DNA of 64,000 nt from Sporocytophaga myxococcoides (GCF_000775915.1 NZ_BBLT01000005.1:1-64000); one strand, 5' to 3'; counted from the stretch's first letter, positions 1 through 8,679 are shown. Numbers and translations are program-made. Notes: generated by a model not told the origin, from the sequence alone.

Positions 1-2
1 AT

Positions 3-428
3 ATAGGCCTGTTGAAATCGAACGTTTGAGGGGCCATGCTGGCGTCTCCCTCAGCAATAACAGCACATTATTTCAAATGAAGCTGCATTAATTGAAATGG
101 AAAAATGTATTTACAAAATTGGGATTAGGATAGACCTGTTGAAATCAAATGTTTGAGATACCATGCTGGCGTCTCCCTCAGCAATAACAGTACATTATTT
201 CAATTGAAGCTACATTAATCGAAAGGGGAAAACGTACTTACAAAATTGGGATTCTGATCGTTCTGTTGAAATCGAACGTTTGAGAGGCTGGCGTCTCCCT
301 CAGCAATAACAGTACATTATTTCAATTGAACCTACATTAATAGAAAGTGAAAAACGTATTTACAAAATTGGAATTTGGATAGGCCTGGTGAAATCGAATG
401 TTAGAGACGCCATGCATGGCGTCTCTAC
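3..428. repeat. Tandem ~125-bp repeat, 3.4 copies
   Basis: Three near-identical units (about 3-129, 130-256 and 257-378; 127, 127 and 122 bp) are followed by a partial fourth (379 to about 428). Each starts with a variant of ATAGGCCTGTTGAAATC, then a GGCGTCTCCCTCAGCAATAACAG block, then an AT-rich tail ending in ACAAAATTGG. No open reading frame runs through the array. The fourth unit diverges after the GGCGTCTC block. The first unit begins at the window edge, so the array may extend to the left. Confidence 0.9.
403..426. repeat. Perfect 24-bp palindrome, REP-like
   Basis: The sequence is exactly self-complementary; its half-site is AGAGACGCCATG. It lies in the truncated fourth unit of the upstream tandem array. 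The other three units keep only part of it (CCATGCTGGCGTCTC or GGCTGGCGTCTC). Short GTAGAGACGC-type palindromes are known dispersed elements in several bacterial groups. Calling this one REP-like is inference. Confidence 0.7.
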
Positions 429-699
429 GGGTATTTCCTGTTCTTTCCTTCAGTTAAAATTGTTATATCCAATCCACTTTAAAAACCAGTATAAAACATA
501 ATCAACCTAGCTTTTATTTTTTCTGAAATTGAAATAGATTCTGCTAAATATTTTTAAGTCAGTCCGAATCTGTTTTGAAGAAGGAAATATTCCTTCTGGT
601 ATATTTGAGGGTAGAAAGTCGTATTTTTAAAGGGATAACTTAATTCCCTGATTTCATTAATGATAAGTGAAGTGCATTAAAATTTAAATTCTAATCATT

Positions 700-1386
700 A
701 TGCGAAAATTAATCCGTCCGACATATCCGAAAGAATTTAGTATTGGTCTTCTGTTACTAATATTTATTTTCTCCACCTTTTTGTCACATCAGATATTCGA
801 TGTGCCGTTTCTTGAATTAAGCAATAGTAATGTGTATCCGGGAATGATTCTGGTGGGCATTGCGGTGATTATTATGGTATTGATTATCTGGGAGGAGTTT
901 TTGTTTCCGATAAAAATCAAGGAAGTAAATAGCAAGATCGTTTTCAGGAACAGAAGGAATAAGTTAAAAACACAGCTATTTATCTATTTATTTATTCCTG
1001 CTATTTTTGGGTTTATTTATTATAAGTATGAAATAAACCAAATTAGATTCTTTCTATGGGCTGCAGTATGTATTATAGCTCCTGTTGTAGAAAAAATTGC
1101 TTCCGGTATCAACAACTATAATGACTTCTTAAAGCTTACCAATGATTCAATTGAATTCAGAAACAACAAGAAGGCAGGATCTGTGAAACTGAAAGAGGTA
1201 CTTCATTTATCATTGGTTAAAGATGAACAAGGAGTCATTAAAAAGATTCAATTGCTAATGTTAAACAATGAAGAGGTAATCATAGATCTGGATGAAATGG
1301 AGCTTGAAGTCTATTACGATTCTATCAGTAATTATATTACAAAGCATTATGAACATATGCTGAATAAAACGGATGTTAATAGTTAA
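700..1386 (+). CDS. Membrane protein of unknown function, four predicted TM segments
   Basis: I do not recognise a family for this 228-residue protein. It has a hydrophobic hairpin near residues 14-30 and 48-66, a basic linker, and a second hairpin near 93-107 and 117-132. A soluble tail of about 95 residues follows (LTNDSIEFRNNKKAGSVKLK onwards), with alternating short strands and a final helix. That tail resembles small PH-like domains seen in other bacterial membrane proteins, but this is only a resemblance. The gene stands alone between the repeat array and a strong terminator, so it is probably monocistronic. The start is an ATG, and no better in-frame start lies upstream. Confidence 0.75.
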   Translation: MRKLIRPTYPKEFSIGLLLLIFIFSTFLSHQIFDVPFLELSNSNVYPGMILVGIAVIIMVLIIWEEFLFPIKIKEVNSKIVFRNRRNKLKTQLFIYLFIPAIFGFIYYKYEINQIRFFLWAAVCIIAPVVEKIASGINNYNDFLKLTNDSIEFRNNKKAGSVKLKEVLHLSLVKDEQGVIKKIQLLMLNNEEVIIDLDEMELEVYYDSISNYITKHYEHMLNKTDVNS

Positions 1387-1416
1387 TCATAAGATTCGAT
1401 AAAATATATTTAAACC

Positions 1417-1456
1417 AAACAAAGAAAGCATACTGCTGGGTATGCTTTCTTTGTTT
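1417..1456 (+). terminator. Rho-independent terminator after the orphan membrane protein
   Basis: A perfect 17-bp stem (1417-1433 with 1440-1456) closes a 6-nt loop. The 3' arm ends in CTTTCTTTGTTT, which supplies the U-rich tail. It lies 30 nt after the stop codon of the upstream gene. Confidence 0.85.
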
Positions 1457-1987
1457 ATCTAATTTAAGTAATTTTATTGTTCCTTCTTTTTTAACCTATC
1501 AGGATAAAGTACAGCCTTAATCAGATTATTAATATATTTAAATTTACCATAAGCCACATATTTTATTAAAATGTTAAGATGAAAATTTATTGAGATTTTA
1601 TTTTTATACGTTCATTAATGTATTGTATCTTACTTGTTTTTCTCAATTGTTGATTTGTAAAATCCCTCAGAAAAATTAGTGAATAATGTTTCACTATTGT
1701 TTTATTTTGCCTCCGCAACTTTAAATTCCGAGGTATTTATTTTTAGTCATAAAAGTTCTGGTTTAAGTTCTAACACCCATGTTCAGCTTTTCCTTATTTA
1801 AACAATTGTAAAATAGAATTTCCCAGGACTGATCATTTTTTTAGCATTTTAAATTGTTGTTAATCAATATTATGTAATTGTTGGAAAATACAGTGTAACA
1901 AAGGTTACAAAGTTTGGTCGGCAAGAAACCTAATTTTAGGCTATGACTTTCGTGTGGTAATTTTTTAAAAACTTAAAACAAAATGCT
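1457..1987. other. AT-rich intergenic stretch with one dyad
   Basis: No credible coding region is visible in this 530-bp stretch. The only clear structure is a 16-bp dyad at 1894-1909 (TGTAAC-aaag-GTTACA), about 80 nt before the decayed lipoprotein gene. It could be an operator, but no regulator can be named. Confidence 0.5.
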
Positions 1988-2287
1988 ATGAAAAGAAAAA
2001 ACTAGGGGATGGTTCCTGCTTTATTCTTTTTGGTTATATCTGTAAGCTCCTGTAGTGTCCAGCTCAGGGCGCTTATGGAAATTCCCGAAAGGTACCTAAA
2101 GCAACATTGCGAGCCTACAGGAAAGATCCTCTCTGGATTTCCATGATGAGAGATTCTTCGGCAAACTATTATGATGTTTTGCTGGCTTAGACCAATTCCG
2201 GAAAAAAATTTCTCTGCAGGGGTTTATGCAGTTACAGTTAAATATAAGGAGGGAAGTTCTGAATCTGTAATAGTTATTAAGAAATAA
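1988..2287 (+). pseudogene. Decayed small lipoprotein gene (nonsense codon and two frameshifts)
   Basis: An ATG at 1988 starts MKRKN, then an in-frame TAG appears at codon 6. The same frame continues as a lipoprotein signal (PALFFLVISVSSCS, lipobox Cys) and stops at 2144-2146. A second frame carries a plausible middle part (KDPLWISMMRDSSANYYDVL). A third carries a convincing C-terminal end, SAGVYAVTVKYKEGSSESV, running to the TAA at 2285-2287. The three frames together read like one small secreted protein of about 95 residues that has been inactivated. A hairpin terminator follows. An alternative is that only the 45-codon lipoprotein from the ATG at 2009 is real. Confidence 0.5.
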
Positions 2288-2311
2288 ATCCTTTAGTAAA
2301 ATTAATCATAG

Positions 2312-2345
2312 GCACTTCAAAAGTTAATGTTTGAAGTGCATTTAC
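2312..2345 (+). terminator. Hairpin terminator after the decayed lipoprotein gene
   Basis: A 10-bp perfect stem (GCACTTCAAA at 2312-2321 with TTTGAAGTGC at 2330-2339) encloses an 8-nt loop. The following U-run is poor (ATTTACTTA), so termination strength is uncertain. Confidence 0.5.
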
Positions 2346-2458
2346 TTAGTACTAATCAATAGGTTCACTTAATATATATATGCCTATAAAGATATGGGCA
2401 ATATTTGAATACTCATTTTTCATTCTTTTTATTCTAATAATCTCTTAAAAATTCAACA

Positions 2459-4888
2459 ATGATCTTTTTAAAAAGAAATATCAATAAAGGGTTAGGTTTT
2501 GCTGTATTTTTTTTCATGATTAATTCAGGAATAAATGCTCAGAAAGTAACTATTACAGATCAGATCAGTCAGACACCACTTGAAGGCGTTTTTATAAGTG
2601 ATCTTCAAAAGCAGTTTTATACAACCTCTAATTCTAAAGGTCAGGCAGATATTTCCCAGTTTGAACTTTCTGATAGTATCCGGTTTCAACTGGTAGGATA
2701 TAAACCATATATTACCACTTTAAAGAAATTGGATGAGTCAGGCTTTAAGGTGTTTTTATCTGAAGAATCCGGCCTTATGGACGGAATTGTTGTTTCAGGT
2801 AGTAAGTTTGAAGAGAGGAGAAAAGATATTCCAAGGCAGATTCAGATTATAAACTCTGGTGAAATGCAGTTTGCAAGTCAGGAAACCACTGCAGATGTTC
2901 TCCAGAATACGGGAAACGTATTTGTACAAAGGAGCCAGATGGGAGGAGGAAGCCCTGTTATGAGAGGATTTGAAGCAAATAAGGTGTTAATGGTTGTGGA
3001 TGGTATAAGAATGAATAACGCTGTATATAGAGGAGGTCATTTACAAAATGTAATCACACTTGATAACAGCGTTCTGGAAAGAACAGAGCTGTTGTTCGGA
3101 CCTGGATCTGTCATTTACGGTAGTGATGCCTTAGGAGGCGTTATGAGTTTCTATACCAAAAGACCTGTTCTGTCAGGAGGCAAAGGCAAAACATTTGTCA
3201 GTGCTAATGCCTATTCCAGATATTCATCTGCTAATTCAGAGAAAACAGGACATCTAGATTTAAATATAGGGTTTAATAAAATTGCTTCATTTACAAGTTT
3301 TACATATTCTGATTTTGATGATTTAAGGCAAGGTGCAAACAGAAGAGCAGCATACAATGATTTTGGTAAAAGGAACTTTTATGTAGAAAGGATAGGAGGG
3401 AAGGATTCAGTTTTATATAATAGTAATTCAAATATTCAAAAGCAGTCAGGTTACAAGCAATATGATTTTTTACAAAAGATATTGTTCTCTCCTTCATCAA
3501 GAGTCAAACATACTTTAAATTTTCAATATTCCACTAGCTCGGATATTCCACGTTATGACAGGTTAGCTCAGTTTAGTGGCAAGCCTGCTTATGCAGAATG
3601 GTTTTACGGCCCACAAAAAAGATTACTGGCATCTTATCATCTTGATTTAAATGAGAAAACAGTTTTTTATGATAAAGCCAGAATCGTAAATGCTTATCAG
3701 GATATAGAAGAAAGCCGTTATGACAGGAGATTTAACAGAGAAGTTAGAAACAGCAGGATAGAAAAACTGAGCATCTATTCTTTAAATATAGATTTGGAAA
3801 AGGTTTTAAAGAAGAATGAATTGCGATATGGTTTGGATGTGAATTATAATAAAGTTGGATCTTCTGCATATGGTCAGAATGTAGTCACAGGTATAAGAAC
3901 TCCACTTGATACAAGATACCCGAGTGGCGGTTCCTTTATGAGAACTATTGCAGGATATCTTACTCACAGCATTGAACTCAATAAAAAACTTATACTTTCT
4001 GAAGGTATCAGATACAGTAATGTAGAGTTGAAAGCTAACTTCGGAGAGAAAACTTTTTTCCCTTTCCCTTATTCAGATATCAAACAAACCAATGGAGCTT
4101 TAAATGGAAATATCGGACTTGTATTTCTTCCTGAGAAATCATGGAGATTCTCAGTGTTTGGTTCAACAGGATTCCGCTCTCCCAATGTAGATGATCTAAG
4201 TAAAGTATTTGAATCTGTTCCCGGTAATGTCATAGTCCCAAATCCACATTTGAAACCTGAGTATACTTACAACGGAGAATTAAGTATAGCAAAATCATTT
4301 TTCGATCGAATTCATCTTGAAGGTACAGCTTATTATACCTGGTATACCAATGCTATTACAACTAAATTTGGCAAGTATAACGGTCAGGATTCTATTCTGT
4401 ATGATGGTAAATTAAGCAGGGTACAAACAAGCGCTAATGCAGGAAAAGCTTATATATATGGTGGAAATATAACATTACATGCAGAGGTTACTAAAAATAT
4501 AGGGTTAGCCAATACATTTAATTATACCTATGGAAGAATTAAAACGGATTCATTAGATTATCCTCTTGATCATATTCCTCCAGTGTTTGGTAGGAGTTCG
4601 GTAAGTGTTAAAGTGAAAAGATTCAGAGGGGAGTTTTTTGTATTGTATAATGGATGGAAAAGATTAAAAAATTATAACTTAGCAGGAGAAGACAATATTG
4701 CTCAGGCCACTGCAGACGGAATGCCCTCATGGTATACTCTGAATCTCAGAACAGCCGTTGATGTAAGCAGGTACATTCAGTTACAGGTATCTGTGGAAAA
4801 CTTACTTGACAGGAATTATAGAATATTTGCTTCCGGAATAAGTGCTCCGGGTAGAAATTTTTTAGTAACACTCAGGGTTAAAGTTTAA
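2459..4888 (+). CDS. TonB-dependent outer-membrane receptor with carboxypeptidase-regulatory N-domain
   Basis: An 809-residue outer-membrane receptor that would import a large ligand using TonB-transmitted energy. Residues 1-27 are a signal peptide (cut near INA|Q). About 29-105 form the carboxypeptidase-regulatory-like beta domain common in Bacteroidota receptors. About 120-235 form the plug, with GGGSPVMRGFEANKVLMV, VDGIRMNN and the closing GSDALGGVMSFYTKRP. The rest is a beta barrel ending in NFLVTLRVKV. The plug signature is closest to the heme/hemoglobin and transferrin receptor group, so iron or heme uptake is possible but not proven. No TonB, HmuY-like lipoprotein or SusD partner lies next to it. 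A structured RNA candidate and a terminator follow. Confidence 0.93.
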   Translation: MIFLKRNINKGLGFAVFFFMINSGINAQKVTITDQISQTPLEGVFISDLQKQFYTTSNSKGQADISQFELSDSIRFQLVGYKPYITTLKKLDESGFKVFLSEESGLMDGIVVSGSKFEERRKDIPRQIQIINSGEMQFASQETTADVLQNTGNVFVQRSQMGGGSPVMRGFEANKVLMVVDGIRMNNAVYRGGHLQNVITLDNSVLERTELLFGPGSVIYGSDALGGVMSFYTKRPVLSGGKGKTFVSANAYSRYSSANSEKTGHLDLNIGFNKIASFTSFTYSDFDDLRQGANRRAAYNDFGKRNFYVERIGGKDSVLYNSNSNIQKQSGYKQYDFLQKILFSPSSRVKHTLNFQYSTSSDIPRYDRLAQFSGKPAYAEWFYGPQKRLLASYHLDLNEKTVFYDKARIVNAYQDIEESRYDRRFNREVRNSRIEKLSIYSLNIDLEKVLKKNELRYGLDVNYNKVGSSAYGQNVVTGIRTPLDTRYPSGGSFMRTIAGYLTHSIELNKKLILSEGIRYSNVELKANFGEKTFFPFPYSDIKQTNGALNGNIGLVFLPEKSWRFSVFGSTGFRSPNVDDLSKVFESVPGNVIVPNPHLKPEYTYNGELSIAKSFFDRIHLEGTAYYTWYTNAITTKFGKYNGQDSILYDGKLSRVQTSANAGKAYIYGGNITLHAEVTKNIGLANTFNYTYGRIKTDSLDYPLDHIPPVFGRSSVSVKVKRFRGEFFVLYNGWKRLKNYNLAGEDNIAQATADGMPSWYTLNLRTAVDVSRYIQLQVSVENLLDRNYRIFASGISAPGRNFLVTLRVKV

Positions 4889-4924
4889 TGTAAAAAACAA
4901 AGATAAAAGAGAATTCCCGTTGAG

Positions 4925-5099
4925 TCAGCTGAGGGATTTTAAAAGCTGATAAGTGCTTGTATTATAAACCTATCATATTGTCAAGTGAACAATCGACTAA
5001 TGGTAAGGCCAAGTTATGACGCTTTTAGCGAGCGTAGGGACTTTGGAAAAGTTGATTATAACGTCTAAAAGAAAGGAGGCAATTATATCCTCCTTTTTT
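4925..5099 (+). ncRNA. Candidate structured RNA / 3' UTR element after the TonB receptor
   Basis: The 260-bp gap between the receptor and the convergent nuclease gene contains ordered secondary structure. Stem 1 is TCAGCT/AGCTGA (4925-4930 with 4944-4949). A long composite hairpin spans 4991-5057, built from nested pairs AATCGACT/AGTTGATT (one G-U), CCAAGT/ACTTTGG (one bulge) and ACGC/GCGT. A rho-independent terminator ends it at 5072-5099. It could be an independent small RNA or a receptor-mRNA 3' UTR. I do not recognise the fold as a named riboswitch or as 6S RNA, and no clear promoter was identified. Confidence 0.35.
5072..5099 (+). terminator. Rho-independent terminator
   Basis: AAAGGAGG (5072-5079) pairs with CCTCCTTT (5089-5096) around a 9-nt loop and is followed by a T-run. 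It ends the receptor transcript or the RNA candidate upstream of the convergent nuclease gene. Confidence 0.8.
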
Positions 5100-5148
5100 G
5101 TTTACAGTGGAAGTAATGAATTAATGCTTGAAGCTTTTAATTTTTAGC

Positions 5149-6081
5149 TTACAACATGATATCATTGAAATTTCTGATCTCTCTCTTAAAATTACTTAGG
5201 GAGGACATTATCTCATGTTGGGAAAACCCGTCATATTGTTCCAATGCTTCAAAATCAATATTAGTATCCATCATCACTTCTCTGATACTGATTTGATAGG
5301 TTTTGTAAGGGCCATAAATAAACTCCATATCAGATAGCTCATTTTCCTGGCTTATCTTATAAGCAGTGGCAGAAGGCGTACCGTCTTCTTTGAGGAATGC
5401 TATTACTTTCCAATAAGCCCCTGGTATTCTTGCATTCTTATAGGCGATATCGTTGTTGGTAAAAAAAGGACCAGTAAATACGGAAACTTTCATCTGATAC
5501 ACTCTGGCATTTTGAAGAATATAATTTTCCAGACCCAGCCATGTGTGTTGGTTAAATACGTCAATCTGTGGGCATGCATTGGTATAATGAAAAGTGTCCA
5601 GGTTTGCGGTCGCTGCGTCATCTCCCCATACAGGATCTTCTCTTCTGACCATATGTCCTCTGTCAAACCTGTTGTTTTGGTAAAGCTCGTTTCCAAATTG
5701 CTGATTTGTTTCAATTCTGCTATCAAGATACCATTTGTCAGAACGTCCGATTTTCTGCGATTGATTACCATCGATATTAACACCGGTGATCATTGACATT
5801 TTACGAGAGCGGGACATAATGATCGAGAAGTGAGTATATTTCAACTCTACATCATCAATATCTTTTAATTTTAACATGTCATTTGCCTTGATTCCTGTTG
5901 CTTTGGGAAGATCTATTGTCCAATCTTCAAGGAAGTCAGGATCATATCCTTTTCTCCCTATTAGTTTTTCTGGTTTTGTGTATAGTAACTCTTCAGTTTT
6001 AGCTTCAGTACCATTTATAATATCACCAAGTCTTTTCATTTCATTGAAAGAGACTTTGTGTGTAGTTTTTACTTTGAACAT
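5149..6081 (-). CDS. DNA/RNA non-specific endonuclease (NUC family)
   Basis: A 310-residue member of the Serratia-nuclease-like beta-beta-alpha-metal superfamily, which cleaves DNA and RNA with a divalent metal. The catalytic motif DRGH is at 140-143 (His143 as general base). The metal-ligand segment FNQHTWLGLE around 176-185 (Asn177) is present, so the active site looks intact. A KGYDPDFLEDW segment at 44-54 resembles the substrate-cleft entry found in bacterial NUC proteins. No signal peptide or lipobox is visible at the N-terminus (MFKVKTTHKVSFNEM), which is unusual for a family usually secreted. No adjacent gene looks like an immunity protein or secretion partner. Family assignment is firm; location and target are unknown. 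Confidence 0.92.
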   Translation of the reverse strand: MFKVKTTHKVSFNEMKRLGDIINGTEAKTEELLYTKPEKLIGRKGYDPDFLEDWTIDLPKATGIKANDMLKLKDIDDVELKYTHFSIIMSRSRKMSMITGVNIDGNQSQKIGRSDKWYLDSRIETNQQFGNELYQNNRFDRGHMVRREDPVWGDDAATANLDTFHYTNACPQIDVFNQHTWLGLENYILQNARVYQMKVSVFTGPFFTNNDIAYKNARIPGAYWKVIAFLKEDGTPSATAYKISQENELSDMEFIYGPYKTYQISIREVMMDTNIDFEALEQYDGFSQHEIMSSLSNFKREIRNFNDIML

Positions 6082-6282
6082 AGTTTTAGTTGGTAAGGTG
6101 AATTATTATTGGAATGTTAATCTGAATTTTCTTACACTTTATTAACAGGGTGTTGAATATCCTTTCGGTTACTCTGTTGTCGGAATAAAATACTACCTTC
6201 AATTATGATAAGTGTTACAAGGACAGTAACTTAAAGGGATGAAGAATGTGTTGCCTCATTTATTTTAGGACGTCATTTATGA

Positions 6283-6324
6283 AAAGAGAGTATTCCTGCG
6301 GAAATAATGCATATTGCTCTCTTT
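6283..6324 (-). terminator. Probable terminator for the kinase-like lipoprotein gene
   Basis: AAAGAGAG (6283-6290) and CTCTCTTT (6317-6324) form the base of a hairpin just past the stop codon on the minus strand. The 26-nt interior is long and only partly paired, so this is a weaker call. Confidence 0.4.
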
Positions 6325-6334
6325 AGTTATAAAA

Positions 6335-7918
6335 CTATTCTCGTCTGCCTGACTTTTCAAAATAATGGTGCAAAGGATCGTTGCCGAATACCTCTAGTTC
6401 TGTCGTACCTTCATAACGATTAGGTCCATATTCGTAAACTCTTGTTTTCTTTACAATGCCCTTCAGTTCAGATTGGTCTATGATTTTATCAAAGGATTCT
6501 CCTCCGTATATATTTAAAAGGATGCCTTTGCCAGCTTTGCCCTCTATTATAAATTCATCTTCCCCCCTTAGACCATACAGAGTTATTTTATTGGTAAGGT
6601 GATTGTCAAATACTCTATTATATAATAGTTTTTTTTCATCATTATCATATACCGAAACTGTTGTAGTGTTTTTTTGCCTTACTATTTTAAAGTTATCTTG
6701 TTTATCCGTTCCTGCGATAATGGGTTCTTTCTGAATCAATTTATAAAATTCGATTCCTGTTTTTGAAAGATGATCTCTCCTGTATTTGAGTTTATCAATC
6801 GTTGATGGACCTATTTGATTGAATACAGGTTGTGGCCAGTCTTTTAGAGCGTTTTCTATTACAGAGTCAGTAATATGTGTCTGTAGATCCCTGATAAGTA
6901 GATTCCATTCTTCTTCTGTAAGTTCGGGGAGTACTAGCCTGTCTAAATACCTGCTGTTTTTTCCCATGCCTTTTATACTTTGAATGTCATAGTCATATGA
7001 TTGCAGTTTCGAATTGATTGCGACAGCCAGTTTTACAATTAAACCATCATTAAACTGAAAAAAAGCCATGTCTCTGTCTCTTGGAATGGGTTTAAAAGTC
7101 ATTCCTGAACTATCTTCGAAGAGAGCCCATTTCCATTGATCTGAATGTCTGTCCCAGTCTCCGACCAGCAGATCAAAGAGGCGGCATCTTGCATAAGCTT
7201 TTGCATCAATTTTAACACTTTGTTGTTTGAATCTTTTTCTCAGCATATCTTCTGTGGAAATGATATCAGATGCAAATCCGAATTGCTCAGTATTGGCCCA
7301 TTCTTTATCCGGAAATTCTTCAAGCGTGGCAAGTTTTCCCTTTAGACCATCCAGAAAAGCTTCTGTATCTTTTTCATCCGGAACATATACCAAAATTGGA
7401 TTTGTATGAAAGATACCTGCGGCATTGGCAAGGCTGGGAATGGCAAGTGGCGCGTAAGGGTTCAAGGCAGATATCTGGTCCTGTACCAATCCTTTTATCG
7501 GATGAATCCTCATTAGCTTAGGTAAGATTTTGACGGGGTCTTTATCTATACCTCTCAGAACAAATCTTTTGCCCTCCGCACTTTTTAATCGGATACTAAT
7601 AGTCTGCATATTTCCACCTGCTTTGGAAAATACAAGTCCCCCGTGAGTATTTTCAAGATCAATGATAGGAACTTCAACCGGCATAGCCCAGATCTTTCTG
7701 TAATGTTCTCCAAAGAAAAACTTATAGACATTACCTTTGGAATAGCCTATTCCAGGTGTTGTAATAACTGTCGTATCAAGAGACAAAGGAGCTTTTCCCG
7801 ATAGCTTTCTGCCAGGATATACCGGATTTTTACTTTCATCGCATCCAACCAGGTACCCGGAGGTTGTTATCAAGGAAAAAATAATCAGTAAAAATATTGT
7901 GATTTTTCGCCTCTTCAT
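6335..7918 (-). CDS. Lipoprotein with kinase-like (GDWDRH...DRD) signature
   Basis: A 527-residue predicted lipoprotein: a basic N-terminus, a hydrophobic stretch and the lipobox LVGC with acylated Cys26. The middle carries motifs reminiscent of atypical kinases of the HipA/Fam20/PI-kinase type. These are a basic strand SAEGKRFVLRG at 113-123 that could hold the ATP-contacting lysine, a helical region with YARCRLFDLLVGDWDRHSDQ at 242-261 (catalytic-loop-like DRH, D256-H258), and PIPRDRDMAF at 278-286 (metal-binding DRD). The tail of about 130 residues looks beta-rich. Similar GDWDRH modules occur in Bacteroidota surface proteins, some fused to phosphoesterase or BamA-like domains (from memory, not checked). 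Kinase activity outside the cytoplasm is inference. It is a monocistronic unit, divergent from the thioredoxin-like gene. Confidence 0.75.
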   Translation of the reverse strand: MKRRKITIFLLIIFSLITTSGYLVGCDESKNPVYPGRKLSGKAPLSLDTTVITTPGIGYSKGNVYKFFFGEHYRKIWAMPVEVPIIDLENTHGGLVFSKAGGNMQTISIRLKSAEGKRFVLRGIDKDPVKILPKLMRIHPIKGLVQDQISALNPYAPLAIPSLANAAGIFHTNPILVYVPDEKDTEAFLDGLKGKLATLEEFPDKEWANTEQFGFASDIISTEDMLRKRFKQQSVKIDAKAYARCRLFDLLVGDWDRHSDQWKWALFEDSSGMTFKPIPRDRDMAFFQFNDGLIVKLAVAINSKLQSYDYDIQSIKGMGKNSRYLDRLVLPELTEEEWNLLIRDLQTHITDSVIENALKDWPQPVFNQIGPSTIDKLKYRRDHLSKTGIEFYKLIQKEPIIAGTDKQDNFKIVRQKNTTTVSVYDNDEKKLLYNRVFDNHLTNKITLYGLRGEDEFIIEGKAGKGILLNIYGGESFDKIIDQSELKGIVKKTRVYEYGPNRYEGTTELEVFGNDPLHHYFEKSGRRE

Positions 7919-8031
7919 CTTTGGTTTTATCTAAACAACCTCAAAACCCTTGTCTTTGTTGAAGTTTTAAAGGTGATGATAACAACCTTTGAAATGGCTA
8001 TGTTATATTTTTGGGTAACTTGATAAATGAT

Positions 8032-8571
8032 ATGGGAGTGAAAATTAAATATATAATCTGCTTTTTGTTGGTTGGCTTGACAAGCTTAAGTATGGGAAAT
8101 GACATAGAAACCAAAGCAGAATTGACAGTAAAAGAGAATACAGGAGGAAATAAAATACCGGAAATCAATTATGTAAGACTTGATGGGAAAAAATATACTA
8201 ATAAAGATATTCCTCAAAACAAGAAAATAATGATTGTCTATTTTAATCCTTTGTGTGATTTATGCCAGGAGGAAACAACTGAGATTTTGAACAACATTAA
8301 TTATTTTCAGAATGTTGAAATTTTAATGATAAGTCCCAATAGCCTTGAACAGGTGAAACAATTTCATAATCTGTACAAGCTTGCTCAGTTTCCTCAGATA
8401 ACTGTACTTCATGATGCAAAGGATGATTTTTATCGTCAATTTGATGCTATCGGGTATCCATCTTTATATCTGTTTGATGAAAAATTAGAGATGATTACCA
8501 AATTTGAAGCACAGGTTGGATTTGAAGAGATAAAAAATGCTTTTGAGCAGAATGCTTCAGCAACGAAATAA
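8032..8571 (+). CDS. Exported thioredoxin-like protein (CDLC)
   Basis: A 179-residue protein with an N-terminal signal sequence (KIKYIICFLLVGLTSLSMG) followed by a thioredoxin/AhpC-TSA-like fold. The strand IMIVYFNPLCDLCQEE bears the redox pair Cys-Asp-Leu-Cys. The cis-proline region is DAIGYPSLYLF. It probably acts as a periplasmic disulfide reductase or a resistance-type thioredoxin, like other Bacteroidota TlpA/ResA relatives. I use the ATG at 8032. A TTG seven codons upstream at 8011 is less likely because a -7-like TATTTTTG (8006-8013) overlaps it. The gene is convergent with the H1-like gene and shares its bidirectional terminator. Confidence 0.85.
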   Translation: MGVKIKYIICFLLVGLTSLSMGNDIETKAELTVKENTGGNKIPEINYVRLDGKKYTNKDIPQNKKIMIVYFNPLCDLCQEETTEILNNINYFQNVEILMISPNSLEQVKQFHNLYKLAQFPQITVLHDAKDDFYRQFDAIGYPSLYLFDEKLEMITKFEAQVGFEEIKNAFEQNASATK

Positions 8572-8603
8572 GTTAAAAGTAGAAAGTTTAAAGTTTTAAA
8601 CTG

Positions 8604-8644
8604 AAAATAAAAGTCTCTTTAATATTTAAAGAGACTTTTATTTT
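8604..8644. terminator. Strong bidirectional terminator
   Basis: A perfect 19-bp stem (8604-8622 with 8626-8644) closes a 3-nt loop and has A- and T-runs on both sides. It serves the convergent thioredoxin-like and H1-like genes. Outside it, imperfect AAGTTAAAAGT / ACTTTTTACTTTCAACTT arms extend the palindrome. Confidence 0.9.
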
Positions 8645-8679
8645 TTATACTTTGAGCTTTATACTTTTTACTTTCAACT

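Noticed and set aside
1-430. Possible CRISPR array
   Set aside because: Units are ~125 bp and similar throughout. There are no short repeats with unique spacers and no cas genes.
5490-5796. Additional overlapping frames inside the nuclease gene
   Set aside because: They are on alternative frames of a clearly coding, motif-bearing gene and show no family features.
8011-8031. TTG start for the thioredoxin-like protein
   Set aside because: A -7-like box overlaps it and the ATG at 8032 directly precedes the signal sequence.
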